A DNA stretch of 64,000 nt from Microvirga ossetica (GTDB lineage Bacteria; Pseudomonadota; Alphaproteobacteria; Rhizobiales; Beijerinckiaceae), in NCBI RefSeq assembly GCF_002741015.1, contig NZ_CP016616.1:5544501-5608500 (forward strand). The letters are read 5' to 3'. The translations under genes and the position numbers were made by a program. Positions 52,317 to 62,569 of the stretch are shown one piece after another (the stretch's first letter is position 1; each line of letters begins with the position of its first letter). The notes under the pieces are model-generated. The model saw only the letters and a list, made by a program, of their open reading frames with translations. It was not told the DNA's origin and did no database searches.

Positions 52317-55300
52317 GCTGCCTCCTGGATCTCGACCTCGAGGAGGCGACGGGCCAACGGGGCAAGGGTGTAAGACGCCTTGGACTCGTCATCGGGCTGA
52401 TGACCCGCAACGGGCTGGAATGCGCCGATGTTGATCCCGTAGTTGACGATGGCCTCCGCCGAGGCCCAACCGCCAGCGCCGGACCTGATCTCCGAGAAGG
52501 TCAGCGTGTCCGCAACGTCCTTCAGCGTGAACGAGGATCCGGTGTAGCTCGCGATCGAGCGGCAGATGTCCCCGAAGGAGCCATCGAGCCCGAGGCGCGC
52601 CAGGATGTCCTGCGCGCCCATCACATCCACGACGAGACGGTCGATCCGTCCCTGGAGCTTGTTGCCCCTTGCGCTACCCTTGTCGCTCCGTCCCTGATGC
52701 TTGTCGCCCCGGTCGGCATGGAACAGCCAGGACATCGGGGCATTCCAGCCGCCGCAGGCCTCGATCATGCGCTCACGAGCCGTCTGGTCAAGGGTCGGAT
52801 GGTTCTGGACGATCTCACTCTCGAGGAAGGCCGCGCTCCATGGCTCGAGCGGGATGACCTTGATGCCCGTGGGTCGCGTAAAGCGCGGGTCGTTGACGAA
52901 CCGTTCCAGGTGCTTGGGGCGGCCGACGAACACGACCTTGGCGAGGGAGTCGATGACCGCCCTGGCCCGCATCGTCTCGGCGACCCAGTCCGGCCCCCAA
53001 TCCGAGCGGGAGTCCACGACCACCACGACCGGGTTCTGGCGCTGCGCGCTCGTCCCCCTGATCCGGGTGAGGCGTTCCGAGAGATCCTGCTTGCCCGGGA
53101 ACGTCTGGGCGCTGACCTCGCACTTGTCGGCTTCCGAGAAGGAGTTCGCCGCGTTGCGCAACGACAGCGACACGAGGTCGATGTCGGCCACATTCGTCCC
53201 GAAGACGAGCTTCACCGGTGTCAGGTCGGTGAGGATGTCCCGCTCCTGACCAAGGGTGAGGGGCGACGACTGCCTGTGCTCGATGTTGTAGCCGATGGTC
53301 GGCTCCAGAGGGCGCCGCGCCGATTTCGGATCGAATTCGTCCAGTGGCTTGCGATCCCCGAACTCGAGGAGCTTGTCGTCGATCTCGTCCCGGTTGCCGA
53401 GCAGGCGCGTTACGGCCGTGGACCGGAGGGTCCAGCGGTTCGTCGGCGTCCTCCGGAGGATGCCGAGCCCCTCCATCTCGTCGACGAGGTCCTCGAACAG
53501 GGAGAACCTGTTCGGATCCACGAATCCCCTCGGCCAGAACGCGACCGCGGCATCCCTGATCTCGCGGACCGTCACGCCCTCGTCGATCTTGCCTTCCGCC
53601 TCGTTGCCGAGGACCAGATGGGCAACCACGTAAGCAAGCAGCTCGTACCGCTGGTCGATGCGCAGCGTCATCCTAAACTTCTCGCGGACCTCATCGCTGG
53701 CCTGGCGGCGCTCCAGCACCTCGGACACCAGGCTCCGGCTGATCGTCCTGACCTGATGGTTCGTGCGCTTGATCTCCTCGTTGACGATCTCGAGGAGGTG
53801 CTTGGCGTAGGTCTGCACCAGAACCGGGTAGTAGTTGGAATGGCTCAGGATGCGCCAGATGTCCTCACGGCGCTCGAACTCCATGCCCAACGCCGCGAAC
53901 GGACGCACCACGAGATCCTCGGCATCGCCCATCTCGTCTCCCATCAGCGGACCGATGCGCTGGGGATCGGACGAGATCTGCTTGAGCGGATCGTTGCCCG
54001 TCTGGACGAAGCGGGTGACGTTGTGCAGACCAGAGAGGATGAACTTGAAGCGCCGCCCCGTGTCCGTCATCAGCTTCTGGAGGGCGAAGAACTCCGTGTA
54101 ACCCTGCGCCGCGTCGGCTGTCACGAAATCGTCCGCCTCGTCGATGAGGAGGATAACGCGTCGGCGGGGAGCGACCTCGAGCCATCGCTGGATGGTCTCG
54201 ATCACACGCGCGGGCTCGGTCACACCCTGCTTGGTGAAGATCGTCGGCAGGTTCCTCGCGATCTCCTCCCAGATGCGCCGCGTCAGGTGCTGCTCGGGCC
54301 CCTGCGTTAGGGACTGGGCATCGACGAAGGCAACCAGGATCTCGCCCTTGGGGTCGTGCTTGGTCGCCTGGAGGTGCTTGAGAAGCGCGGTCTTGCCCAG
54401 GCGGCGCCCGCCGTAGACGATGCAGCTTCCGTGCGTATCGAACAGGGTCGCCAACTCCTTGCTCCGCCCGCGGAACATCTCGACGGGCACGCTTTCACGG
54501 CCCCAGTCGCGATAGGGTTCGGCATAGCTGAAGGGCTGCCCGAGCTCAAGCAGGGTGAGGGGGCGCATCTCGGGTTCCCCGAGCGCATACAGGATGCTCG
54601 CGGAGTCGACGAGGATGACCCGGCGCCGGGCTTGGAGGTTCTGGAGCATGAACTGCTGCCTGCGCTCCTTCGAGACGACGTCCCCGACGAACACGATCAC
54701 GCCCTTCTGGCCCGTATGGCAGATCTCCGTGAGCTGCGCGTCACCGGGCATGGTCGCCATGATGGCAACCCGCCAGTACTGATCGGTGAGGGAGCCGAAG
54801 TCCGGGAGGAGGAGCGACTCGGTATCGCGCAGCAGTGAGAAGTCGAAGTCGCCAACGAAGCGCTTCTGCTGCGCGTTGGTGAGGTTGCTGGGATCCCTCA
54901 GGTTGGCCCTAATGCCCAACCCTTCAAGGAAGTCGGTGACCTTGGCCGCATAGCCCTGATCGGTCTTCACGGTCTCGATCCGCCGGACGGTATCCCACCA
55001 CCGTCCGAAGATCACCGCGGCCTCGTCGCGGCGGGCAGGGGACAGTTCGTCGAAGCGGAGTCCGCAGAACTCGATGCCGTCGTTGATCGCTGAGGAAGCC
55101 CTGTCGTAGTAGGCCTTCCCGAGCTTGGTCATGGCAGGCAGGACGGTGGTCGAGAACTCCTCGAAGCGCCGGAGCCGGGAAGGAGGAGTGGGGATCTCCC
55201 CTGTCTTCTCGGCAAGGACGACGAACTCCTCTGCTGTGAGCAGGTCATCGCCGGCGCAAAGGGTGCGCAACCGCTGTGCATTGTGGGACGAGATCCGCCC

Positions 55301-58300
55301 CTCAAGCGCATCGACCCGTGCGAGGAGGCGGTTGCGGGGTTCGTCCATCAGCGCCCGGACCTCGTCCTCGGTCTCGGCGAGAAGGATCGAGGCGAGGCGG
55401 ATGTCGTCGATGCGTTCGCCGTCGATGGCCTCGTCACGCTCCTCCAGCGATGCCACCACCGGAACCTCGGCGGAGCCGATCCGGTCGATCTTCGAAAGTG
55501 CGGACAGGGCCTCGTCGGGTTTCAGGATCGATCCGTAGCGGATGACGCGCTCCACGAGGGAGCGGGCCCTGTCGATCTCCTGGGCGAGCTCCACGCGGGC
55601 CGCATCGAGGTCCGCCGAAAGGCTGTCGGAGAGGTTGTCCCGCATGGCCTCCGAGATGCCGTGGTGCTCCGCAAGCTCCACGAGAAGGCGAGCGCCCACG
55701 AAGGAGGTCTCGTCGATGCGTTGCCGGAACAGCCCCTCGTAGGCCCGGTCGCGCGCTTCCCCCTTCTCGGGCAGGAGCGGAACGCGGACCTGCTGGAGGA
55801 TGAGGCAGACCTCCCCCGCGTCGTAAGGCGCGGGATACCACGAGCGCCCGAAGTGGAAATCGGGCAGGAGGGGCAGCGATCCGTGCAGCTCAAGCATGTG
55901 ACCGTATGCGGGAGGGGTTGCAGCATCCCCCGCCAGAACCTTGTCCAGGCGGCGGTAGCGATCCACCACGTAGCGGGCCACGGAAGTGTAGGCCTCATCC
56001 TCTGCGAGACGGTCGAACGCCTCGCACGCGGCTGCCAGGTGACGGCGCAGGTCGGCGACCGCCTCCTTCAGCTTCGGCTGCTCGCTGGCGCTCACCAACG
56101 TGACGGCGTTCCTCCGGTCGATGTACTCCGCGCACCGTGCGCCGAGGTCGAGCAGCGAGCCGACGAGCTTGTCGCGAGCCGCTCCATCCAATCCCTTGTA
56201 CTTCGAATTGACCGCCAGCTCCGCCCTGTAGAGCATGTCCAGGATCTGGGATCGAGTCGAGCACTCGTTGACGTAGCGCCTCGCCGCCGCCAGGGCAGCG
56301 GCATCGTCCGCCTTCATGGCATCGCGAAGGTCGCCCACTTCCTTGCCGGGCTGGAGGAGGGCAGTCCGGATCTTGGCGCCGAGCTGGTAGCTGAACTGGG
56401 TCCGTGACAGAAGGTCGACCCTCGAGATGATCTCCTTGCGGCATGTCTCGGCATCGCTCTCGGCCTCCATGGTGTTCGAGATGTGATGGAGGACGGCGGG
56501 AGAGAACGGCAAGCGCGAGCGGGCGAAGCGCTGGACGCTCTCGGAGAGTGCACGGGTCTCCTCCCGAACGGGTTCGACGAGCCCGTTCAACGACCTCAGG
56601 ACCTCTCCGGCGCCCGCATCCGAGTGGAAAAGCGTCAGCTCCAACGCGGACGGATACATGAGCATGCGGCGGATGGAGCCCGCAATCTCGTCGGACGGCG
56701 GCATCTCCTCGATGGAGGCGAGCGCCTTCACCACGGCATCCTGGACCACCATCGGGGTCGCATGGAGGCTCGCATGGTTGACGTTCCCGGCCATGGCGGC
56801 GAAGCGGAGTTCCTCCGGCGTCATGTCGAGGGAGGATCCCGCATGCAGGCTGCCGGCCGCTTCCACGAGATGATAGGCAAGCCCCAGCTCGTGCGATGCC
56901 ACGAACTCCCAGATCTTTTCGTTGACCCTGGCGACCTCAGGGTCTTCCTCGACGATCTCGGGCTCGACTTCCGCCTCCGGCTCCCCGCCGTCCGAGGCAT
57001 CCGAAAGGACGCGTAGGTCATCCTCGTCGATCGTGATTTCGTCCTCGTCGGTGACGAGCACGGCTGGGGCCTCCGCCGCTTCCGCCTCGAACGTTGCCGC
57101 TACGGGGACCTCTGCCTCGGTGACGGGTTCCTGCCGTGGCGGGACCGTGACCTCCTCGGCGACTGGGTTAGCCTCTCCCTCGATGTCGGACTTCTCGGCC
57201 TCGCCCACCGACGGAAGTTCGACCTGAGGAGACACCTCGGTGTTGTTGCGGGCCGCCCAGAAAGCCTCCTCACGATCCTCCTCGACCTCTTCGGCCACGT
57301 CGGAGGTTTCATTGTGCGCAACCTTAGGCGTCTCCTCAGGCACAGGCAGCACTTCGGCGGCCAGCAGGGTCGTGACCTCGTCGAAGCCTTCGTATGCGGT
57401 CTCGAAATGCCCGAGCAACATCTCGGATTCCCGCTCCATTTCCTGGTTGAGCTGAGCCCTCTGGAGGAGCTTCGCGCTGGCCAGCTTTTCCTGGATCCCG
57501 TTGACCCTCTCACGATCGGCGTCCGTATCGCACAGGGCGGACTCCGTCCTGCCGAGACTTACCTCGATCTGGTCGGCGCTCTCCATGGAGAGGTCCGTCG
57601 GTGACGGAACGTCGGGAAGGGTGCGTTCGAGTCCGATGTACTCGACGAGCCCGACGAGGCTGCGGCGAGCCTCGATGGCACGCTCGCGGTACGGCTCGGC
57701 ATCGACCCGCCGGGGACGCGCTGCCTCGTATGCTACGACGGAGGCCGAAACGACCGTGAGGATGTGTCTGAGCCTGTCCACGATGTCCGGCGACGGGTCG
57801 TCGTTGCCGTGCTGCCTGACGAGAGCATCGAGGTCGCCGAATGCCTTCCTGAAGGATGCACGCGCCTCCTCCATTCCTCCTGAGATCGAGACCACGCCCT
57901 GACGTCCTTCATCCAGCTTTCCGTTGGACGTCGAGGAACGGTCTTCGGTCTCCATGGAAAGCACCTCGTCTGTTGAATGGGTCTCGGTCGAAGGGATCCC
58001 CTCGGACAGGTCGGACACTTCCGGGAAGCCTGCGTCCCCATCGGCATCGGTCGTCCGGATCGAGTCCCGGCGTGCGGTCTGCGCCAGTTCCTCGGACGCA
58101 GCCTCGGCGAGTTCCTTGATCAGCGGGTCGTCCTGCTGCGTCAGCCAGGCCTTTTGGGCGCGGCGGCTCCTCAGGAAGTCGGCCACGTCCCCGAAGCCTG
58201 GCTCGTCCGCAATGGCCGGAAGCAGGTTCTCGTCGAGCAGCTCGGAGCCTCGCAGGACGCAGAAGTCGCGGGCGAGATCGGTCTGCTTGTCGATCAACAG

Positions 58301-61300
58301 GCACTCGAGCACGTGCAGGTCAGTGAGGGTGCCGACATCGTCGGTTCCCGTCCGTTCCTTGACCGTGTCGAGCATCCCCCTGAGAACGCCGTCGACCTTC
58401 CGGTAGAAGGGACGGAAGATGCTCCGGTCGCGGGGACTGGTTCCGTCCTTCGACACTACGATGCTGGCCACCGCCGTGTGGAGGAAGGGATACTCGAACC
58501 CCTTGAGAAGGAGGTCGATGATAGCGTCTCCCTCTGGCCTTGCCTGGGGCCAGAACTTGGCGTTCCGGGCGTGCTTCCGGAGCGTTTCCCGCCCTAGGTG
58601 GAGCTGGCTCTTGACCGCTCCCGAGAGGCTGATCTTGTCCTTGAGCCAGATGCGGTCGAGGAAAGCGGGGATGACGATGGTGGGCGCGGCATCGCCTTCA
58701 AGGGACTCGTCATCGATGCCTTCGAACCAGTTGGCCGGCTCTCCCCTTTCGAGATTCCCTTTCTCCGCCGACAGTTCGCCACTGGATGGCTCGCCTTCCA
58801 AGACCTCGCCATCGGGCCCGACCCGGGTGAATTGCCCGCTATACTCGGCGGCACCGGTGTCCTGTTCAAATGCGATCAGCCTCAAGATGTATGGAAGCAG
58901 GTCGGCGACGGGTTGCCCGATTTTCACCACGGCTTCGATGAATTCCCGGTTGGCATGCCCGCCATGGATGGACTCGATCAGGATGAAGGACCGCAGTTCG
59001 TCCCACTTCTCCATCTTGGCCAGTGCCTTGATGGTCTCGAGGGGGCCGACGGGTGCCTGCATCGTCCTGTAGGGGCCCTTCTTCTGGCGGATCATCGCAT
59101 GGACTGCATCGTACCAGCGGTGGAAGATCCCTCGGACTCCCAGCTTGGGCTTGGCCTTGCGGGACTTCCCGTACAGGGCACCGATGCCGGGCACGATCCG
59201 GAAGAGATCAGAGACGACCTCGTAGAATTCCTCCTCGGTCGGCGGCCGATCCTTGGGCCAGAGATAGAACGGGGCGGTGATGATCACCTCCCGCCACAGG
59301 GGATCCAGTTTGCGCAGGAAGGCCGGGCTCACGGTGACGTGCTGCTTCACCCATTCCGGCGTGACGAAATCGGGCACGACGTCGACATAGAATCGACGGA
59401 CCATCTCTTCCCGTTCGGGATAGCGCTCGACGAAGCGCTGGAGCCTGTCACTCAGCGGGCCCTCCGCGCGGTTCGACAAGCCCTTGGTGTTGATCGAGGT
59501 CGGTGGCGTGGGCGGGAGCACGATGGATGCAGTCATGGCTCGGTTGGCGTGTTGGAAGATGACTGGGGGAAGGACAGCGGAGCCATCCTCGGTCGACGGC
59601 GCCGGGAGGGCCTTCTCGGCTTCCCCTTCGGACTGATCGGACAGCGACGGCACGGACTCGGCATCGTCTGGCTCGGGATCGTCCTCGTCGAGGACGAACG
59701 ACGGGACGTAGTCCCTGAGCTTCGTCTCGAAGAACAGCGGGGCGGGGAGGGATGTCGACGATGCTGTATGGCCGTATCCGCTCCGCAGCTTGGTCACGAG
59801 CGAGGCGATGGCATCGGGATCGTCGGTGCCGTGGCAGTGCATGACGGCAATGTCGATGGGTCCGGCGATCTTGTAGAATTCCTCCTTGAGCGAGCGGACC
59901 TGCTCGATATGGAGGCCTTCCTTTCCCTTGAGTGCGGCAGGCATCTCGGCCTTCGCGGGAAGCTTGTAGGGATAGGCGAGATCCCGGTAGACGCTCAGTC
60001 CCTTGGCGATCTTCTGCTTGCCGTCGTTTGTCCCCATCGAGAGATAGAAGGGGTGGGGCACCCCGCCCATCCGGAACGTCGACACGATGGTGGTCGGCGC
60101 ATACCGCACGACCTCCTCGAGCGTCCGTCCACTGTCGGCATCGAGACGTGCGAGCTTGCGCACCTTCCTGACGATCACCCGCGGAGCCACGTCGGTGCGG
60201 ATCCTGACGAGGCGGGCGCCCATCCAGTCGGAGGCGGGATCCAGGGAACGGCCGAGGAGGTCGAAGCTGCGGCCGATGTCCTTGTCCCTCAGGGCAGGCC
60301 ACAGCCCGCTCGCCGAGGTCGCGTCGAACAGGACGAGCGGACGCTGGCCGCGCTCGCATGCCCCGCCGATTACGTGGTTCACGAACCTCTGGTATGTGTC
60401 CCTGCGGGCATCCTCATTGTCCCCGAGATTGGGCGTGACCCAAGCAGCGGCCTCACGGAGGGACTCGAACAGCGGCCTCTCCTCCGTCCATTGGGCAACG
60501 CCGTTCAGCCGCCGTCCGAGGATCGCGGTCGTGCGGCCCGTCGCGACGTCGACGCTGGTCGCCATCAGAAGCTGGCTCGACTTCGTTCCCGCCCTGCTCC
60601 GGGACTTGCTGATCACGGAGATGCCGATAATCGACTTCGGACGGGTATCGGCCTTCGGAAAGGCGGATGCGACCGGGGTCTGGATCTCGGACACGAGCCC
60701 TGCATGCCCGAACAGCAGGTCGAGCAGGGCCGCCTGGACGCGGAAGAGATAGTCCTGGAAGCGCTTGGCCGACGGCTCGGGCGGGCGGAGGTACTGGACG
60801 TTCGCGTTCGCGCCGCGGGCGAGGGCAATGCGCCCGGCAGGCTTGTTCACGCGGTCGTCGGGTCGCTTCCCGCCGGGATCGCCTTCCGTGGCCGGCACGG
60901 TGTACCAATCGGTGGCCTGGACGAGGACGTGACAACCGTCCTTTTCCGAGAGCACGTCGGCGAGTGGCTTCCATGCCTCGATCCTGGCGGCATACCGCTC
61001 TGCGTTGCTGCCGTCGCCCGCGGGAAGCCGTTTCTGCGCACCATGCACATTAGGCAAGCGATGCGAGATCACGTCCACGGACTTCCCGAACAGGGCCCCG
61101 ATGATGCGCTCGAGCACGGTGCGCTCGCTCTGGGACGGAGCGATGACCACCACGGTGGGCTTGTCGTTGCCGAACGTCCTGCGGATGCGATCCCGGTTGG
61201 TCGCCTGCAATTCCTGGAGAGTGGTGAGCGCCTTGTTCACTCCGGTCGCATCGAGGTTGGCGGGCGGCTCGCCATCCACGAGCAGCGCCCATGCTTCCGC

Positions 61301-62569
61301 CAGCGACTTGTCGTCCAGCTCGTTCAGGCCGTGGGATGCCGCGACCCATCCGAGGACGGACTGGAGCTTCAGGGCGACGTGCTGGTCTTCGATCCGCTTG
61401 ATGGTGGTGTCGTTCTGCGTCACCGGGACGGGCTGGAAGACATCGGACACCCGCTCGGAGACGGCATCGAACAGGTCGAGCAGGTCGCGCTCCGTGACGC
61501 CGGAGCCGACCGAGGTCTCGAGCGAGTATCCATTGTGATAGGGAATTCCCACGAAGGCGGTCTTCTGCGCTCCCTTCTCCACGAGCTCGGCAAAGCCCGA
61601 GCTGAGGTCGAGCCTCGCCCCGAAGGCCTGCATCACGAAGGCCGGGTCGACGGGCTCGACGATCTCGCCCTTGCGCAACCCGCAATCGAAGCGGACGGAG
61701 ACGTCCCTGTCCTTCGCCATGATGATGCCGCCGAGGCGCGTCTGGCGGCGCAGGTCGGACGCATCGGGCACGCGGCGGCACCACCGCCTGCGGGTCGCCT
61801 CGACCCTGACGATGGGATTGTCGGAACCCGGTACCGTCTCGACGGCAAACGTCGCCACCATCGACCATTGATCCTCGCCCATGGCGTGAGGCCAGGTCTC
61901 GAAGGAGATCTCGTTCGACCGGGTCGCGGAGCGGACGATGCGCTTCACGGGGCCTAGACCCTCGAAAAGCTCGATGCCCGTGAGCCTGCGGGCGAGCAGC
62001 GCATGGATGGCGTCGTGGGCGCGGACGAAGGCTCCGGCGTCGGAACCGATCGATGCGGCGATGTCGATGGCACGCTTCTCCTGGACGAGAAGGCCTCCGT
62101 CGTTGGCCAGGTCGCGGATGTCGTCGAGCAGGGCCTCGCTGACCCCGACGTTCTCGCTCCAAGGTGCCAGGACGTTGTCGACCCAGAGCTTCGTCGCGCG
62201 GGTCGCCGCCTTGACCGCCTTGTCCGTCCCGTCGTCGATGACGTCCAGGAAGTACGCTGGCCCTTCGGCGTCGCGATTGCGCCCGATCCGTCCGAGATCG
62301 GAGGAGACGAGAACTGCATCGGTCACGGCCGCGGCGATGGCCGCACGCAGCGCCGCGTAGGGAAGGGCTCCTGCCTCGGGCTTCCTCGATGCCTTGGCGG
62401 ACGAGGCGATGGCCCTGAACAGGTCCTCGGCCTGTCCGCTCCATCCCATCCTGATGCCGTGAACCTCCTCAGACGCTCCCGGGATCGGCCGTAACGCCAT
62501 TGCCACGTTGGCCGTCTTCGGCTGAGCCTTGCCAGAGAGGGGCAGAAGATAGGATGGTCCGTCAGTCAT
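52313..62569 (-). CDS. pPIWI-RE module fused to a STAND-like ATPase (3418 residues)
   Basis: One continuous frame. Residues ~440-640 resemble the MID-like pPIWI_RE part (PTVVVIAPSQSERTVLERII, HVLVQATDWYTVPAT, NKPAGRIALARGANANVQYL). Residues ~645-955 read as the RNase H-fold PIWI part (IGISVISKSRSRAGTKSSQL, RPLVLFDATSASGLWPALRD at ~748, ARLVRIRTDVAPR, IDIAVMHCHGTDDPDAIASL, LPAPLFFETKLRDYVPSF). The named Arg is present; the position of the named Glu (in an LEI-type strand) appears to be Asp here. Acidic linkers follow (~955-990 and ~1756-1878). A segment at ~2580-2690 leads to an ATPase with Walker A YGGRRLGKTALL (~2720) and Walker B RVILLIDEADDF (~2805). The last ~350 residues resemble a degenerate second NTPase. 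Domain names are from memory of motifs. Confidence 0.75.
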   Translation of the reverse strand: MTDGPSYLLPLSGKAQPKTANVAMALRPIPGASEEVHGIRMGWSGQAEDLFRAIASSAKASRKPEAGALPYAALRAAIAAAVTDAVLVSSDLGRIGRNRDAEGPAYFLDVIDDGTDKAVKAATRATKLWVDNVLAPWSENVGVSEALLDDIRDLANDGGLLVQEKRAIDIAASIGSDAGAFVRAHDAIHALLARRLTGIELFEGLGPVKRIVRSATRSNEISFETWPHAMGEDQWSMVATFAVETVPGSDNPIVRVEATRRRWCRRVPDASDLRRQTRLGGIIMAKDRDVSVRFDCGLRKGEIVEPVDPAFVMQAFGARLDLSSGFAELVEKGAQKTAFVGIPYHNGYSLETSVGSGVTERDLLDLFDAVSERVSDVFQPVPVTQNDTTIKRIEDQHVALKLQSVLGWVAASHGLNELDDKSLAEAWALLVDGEPPANLDATGVNKALTTLQELQATNRDRIRRTFGNDKPTVVVIAPSQSERTVLERIIGALFGKSVDVISHRLPNVHGAQKRLPAGDGSNAERYAARIEAWKPLADVLSEKDGCHVLVQATDWYTVPATEGDPGGKRPDDRVNKPAGRIALARGANANVQYLRPPEPSAKRFQDYLFRVQAALLDLLFGHAGLVSEIQTPVASAFPKADTRPKSIIGISVISKSRSRAGTKSSQLLMATSVDVATGRTTAILGRRLNGVAQWTEERPLFESLREAAAWVTPNLGDNEDARRDTYQRFVNHVIGGACERGQRPLVLFDATSASGLWPALRDKDIGRSFDLLGRSLDPASDWMGARLVRIRTDVAPRVIVRKVRKLARLDADSGRTLEEVVRYAPTTIVSTFRMGGVPHPFYLSMGTNDGKQKIAKGLSVYRDLAYPYKLPAKAEMPAALKGKEGLHIEQVRSLKEEFYKIAGPIDIAVMHCHGTDDPDAIASLVTKLRSGYGHTASSTSLPAPLFFETKLRDYVPSFVLDEDDPEPDDAESVPSLSDQSEGEAEKALPAPSTEDGSAVLPPVIFQHANRAMTASIVLPPTPPTSINTKGLSNRAEGPLSDRLQRFVERYPEREEMVRRFYVDVVPDFVTPEWVKQHVTVSPAFLRKLDPLWREVIITAPFYLWPKDRPPTEEEFYEVVSDLFRIVPGIGALYGKSRKAKPKLGVRGIFHRWYDAVHAMIRQKKGPYRTMQAPVGPLETIKALAKMEKWDELRSFILIESIHGGHANREFIEAVVKIGQPVADLLPYILRLIAFEQDTGAAEYSGQFTRVGPDGEVLEGEPSSGELSAEKGNLERGEPANWFEGIDDESLEGDAAPTIVIPAFLDRIWLKDKISLSGAVKSQLHLGRETLRKHARNAKFWPQARPEGDAIIDLLLKGFEYPFLHTAVASIVVSKDGTSPRDRSIFRPFYRKVDGVLRGMLDTVKERTGTDDVGTLTDLHVLECLLIDKQTDLARDFCVLRGSELLDENLLPAIADEPGFGDVADFLRSRRAQKAWLTQQDDPLIKELAEAASEELAQTARRDSIRTTDADGDAGFPEVSDLSEGIPSTETHSTDEVLSMETEDRSSTSNGKLDEGRQGVVSISGGMEEARASFRKAFGDLDALVRQHGNDDPSPDIVDRLRHILTVVSASVVAYEAARPRRVDAEPYRERAIEARRSLVGLVEYIGLERTLPDVPSPTDLSMESADQIEVSLGRTESALCDTDADRERVNGIQEKLASAKLLQRAQLNQEMERESEMLLGHFETAYEGFDEVTTLLAAEVLPVPEETPKVAHNETSDVAEEVEEDREEAFWAARNNTEVSPQVELPSVGEAEKSDIEGEANPVAEEVTVPPRQEPVTEAEVPVAATFEAEAAEAPAVLVTDEDEITIDEDDLRVLSDASDGGEPEAEVEPEIVEEDPEVARVNEKIWEFVASHELGLAYHLVEAAGSLHAGSSLDMTPEELRFAAMAGNVNHASLHATPMVVQDAVVKALASIEEMPPSDEIAGSIRRMLMYPSALELTLFHSDAGAGEVLRSLNGLVEPVREETRALSESVQRFARSRLPFSPAVLHHISNTMEAESDAETCRKEIISRVDLLSRTQFSYQLGAKIRTALLQPGKEVGDLRDAMKADDAAALAAARRYVNECSTRSQILDMLYRAELAVNSKYKGLDGAARDKLVGSLLDLGARCAEYIDRRNAVTLVSASEQPKLKEAVADLRRHLAAACEAFDRLAEDEAYTSVARYVVDRYRRLDKVLAGDAATPPAYGHMLELHGSLPLLPDFHFGRSWYPAPYDAGEVCLILQQVRVPLLPEKGEARDRAYEGLFRQRIDETSFVGARLLVELAEHHGISEAMRDNLSDSLSADLDAARVELAQEIDRARSLVERVIRYGSILKPDEALSALSKIDRIGSAEVPVVASLEERDEAIDGERIDDIRLASILLAETEDEVRALMDEPRNRLLARVDALEGRISSHNAQRLRTLCAGDDLLTAEEFVVLAEKTGEIPTPPSRLRRFEEFSTTVLPAMTKLGKAYYDRASSAINDGIEFCGLRFDELSPARRDEAAVIFGRWWDTVRRIETVKTDQGYAAKVTDFLEGLGIRANLRDPSNLTNAQQKRFVGDFDFSLLRDTESLLLPDFGSLTDQYWRVAIMATMPGDAQLTEICHTGQKGVIVFVGDVVSKERRQQFMLQNLQARRRVILVDSASILYALGEPEMRPLTLLELGQPFSYAEPYRDWGRESVPVEMFRGRSKELATLFDTHGSCIVYGGRRLGKTALLKHLQATKHDPKGEILVAFVDAQSLTQGPEQHLTRRIWEEIARNLPTIFTKQGVTEPARVIETIQRWLEVAPRRRVILLIDEADDFVTADAAQGYTEFFALQKLMTDTGRRFKFILSGLHNVTRFVQTGNDPLKQISSDPQRIGPLMGDEMGDAEDLVVRPFAALGMEFERREDIWRILSHSNYYPVLVQTYAKHLLEIVNEEIKRTNHQVRTISRSLVSEVLERRQASDEVREKFRMTLRIDQRYELLAYVVAHLVLGNEAEGKIDEGVTVREIRDAAVAFWPRGFVDPNRFSLFEDLVDEMEGLGILRRTPTNRWTLRSTAVTRLLGNRDEIDDKLLEFGDRKPLDEFDPKSARRPLEPTIGYNIEHRQSSPLTLGQERDILTDLTPVKLVFGTNVADIDLVSLSLRNAANSFSEADKCEVSAQTFPGKQDLSERLTRIRGTSAQRQNPVVVVVDSRSDWGPDWVAETMRARAVIDSLAKVVFVGRPKHLERFVNDPRFTRPTGIKVIPLEPWSAAFLESEIVQNHPTLDQTARERMIEACGGWNAPMSWLFHADRGDKHQGRSDKGSARGNKLQGRIDRLVVDVMGAQDILARLGLDGSFGDICRSIASYTGSSFTLKDVADTLTFSEIRSGAGGWASAEAIVNYGINIGAFQPVAGHQPDDESKASYTLAPLARRLLEVEIQEAA

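Noticed and set aside
52235..54310. 691-codon plus-strand frame over the STAND region
   Set aside because: It is the antisense shadow of the ATPase segment with intact Walker motifs on the other strand.
58598..61957. 1119-codon open frame on the plus strand
   Set aside because: It is antisense to the giant pPIWI-RE gene, has no ribosome site, and its translation has no recognisable domain. High GC content keeps such frames open by chance.
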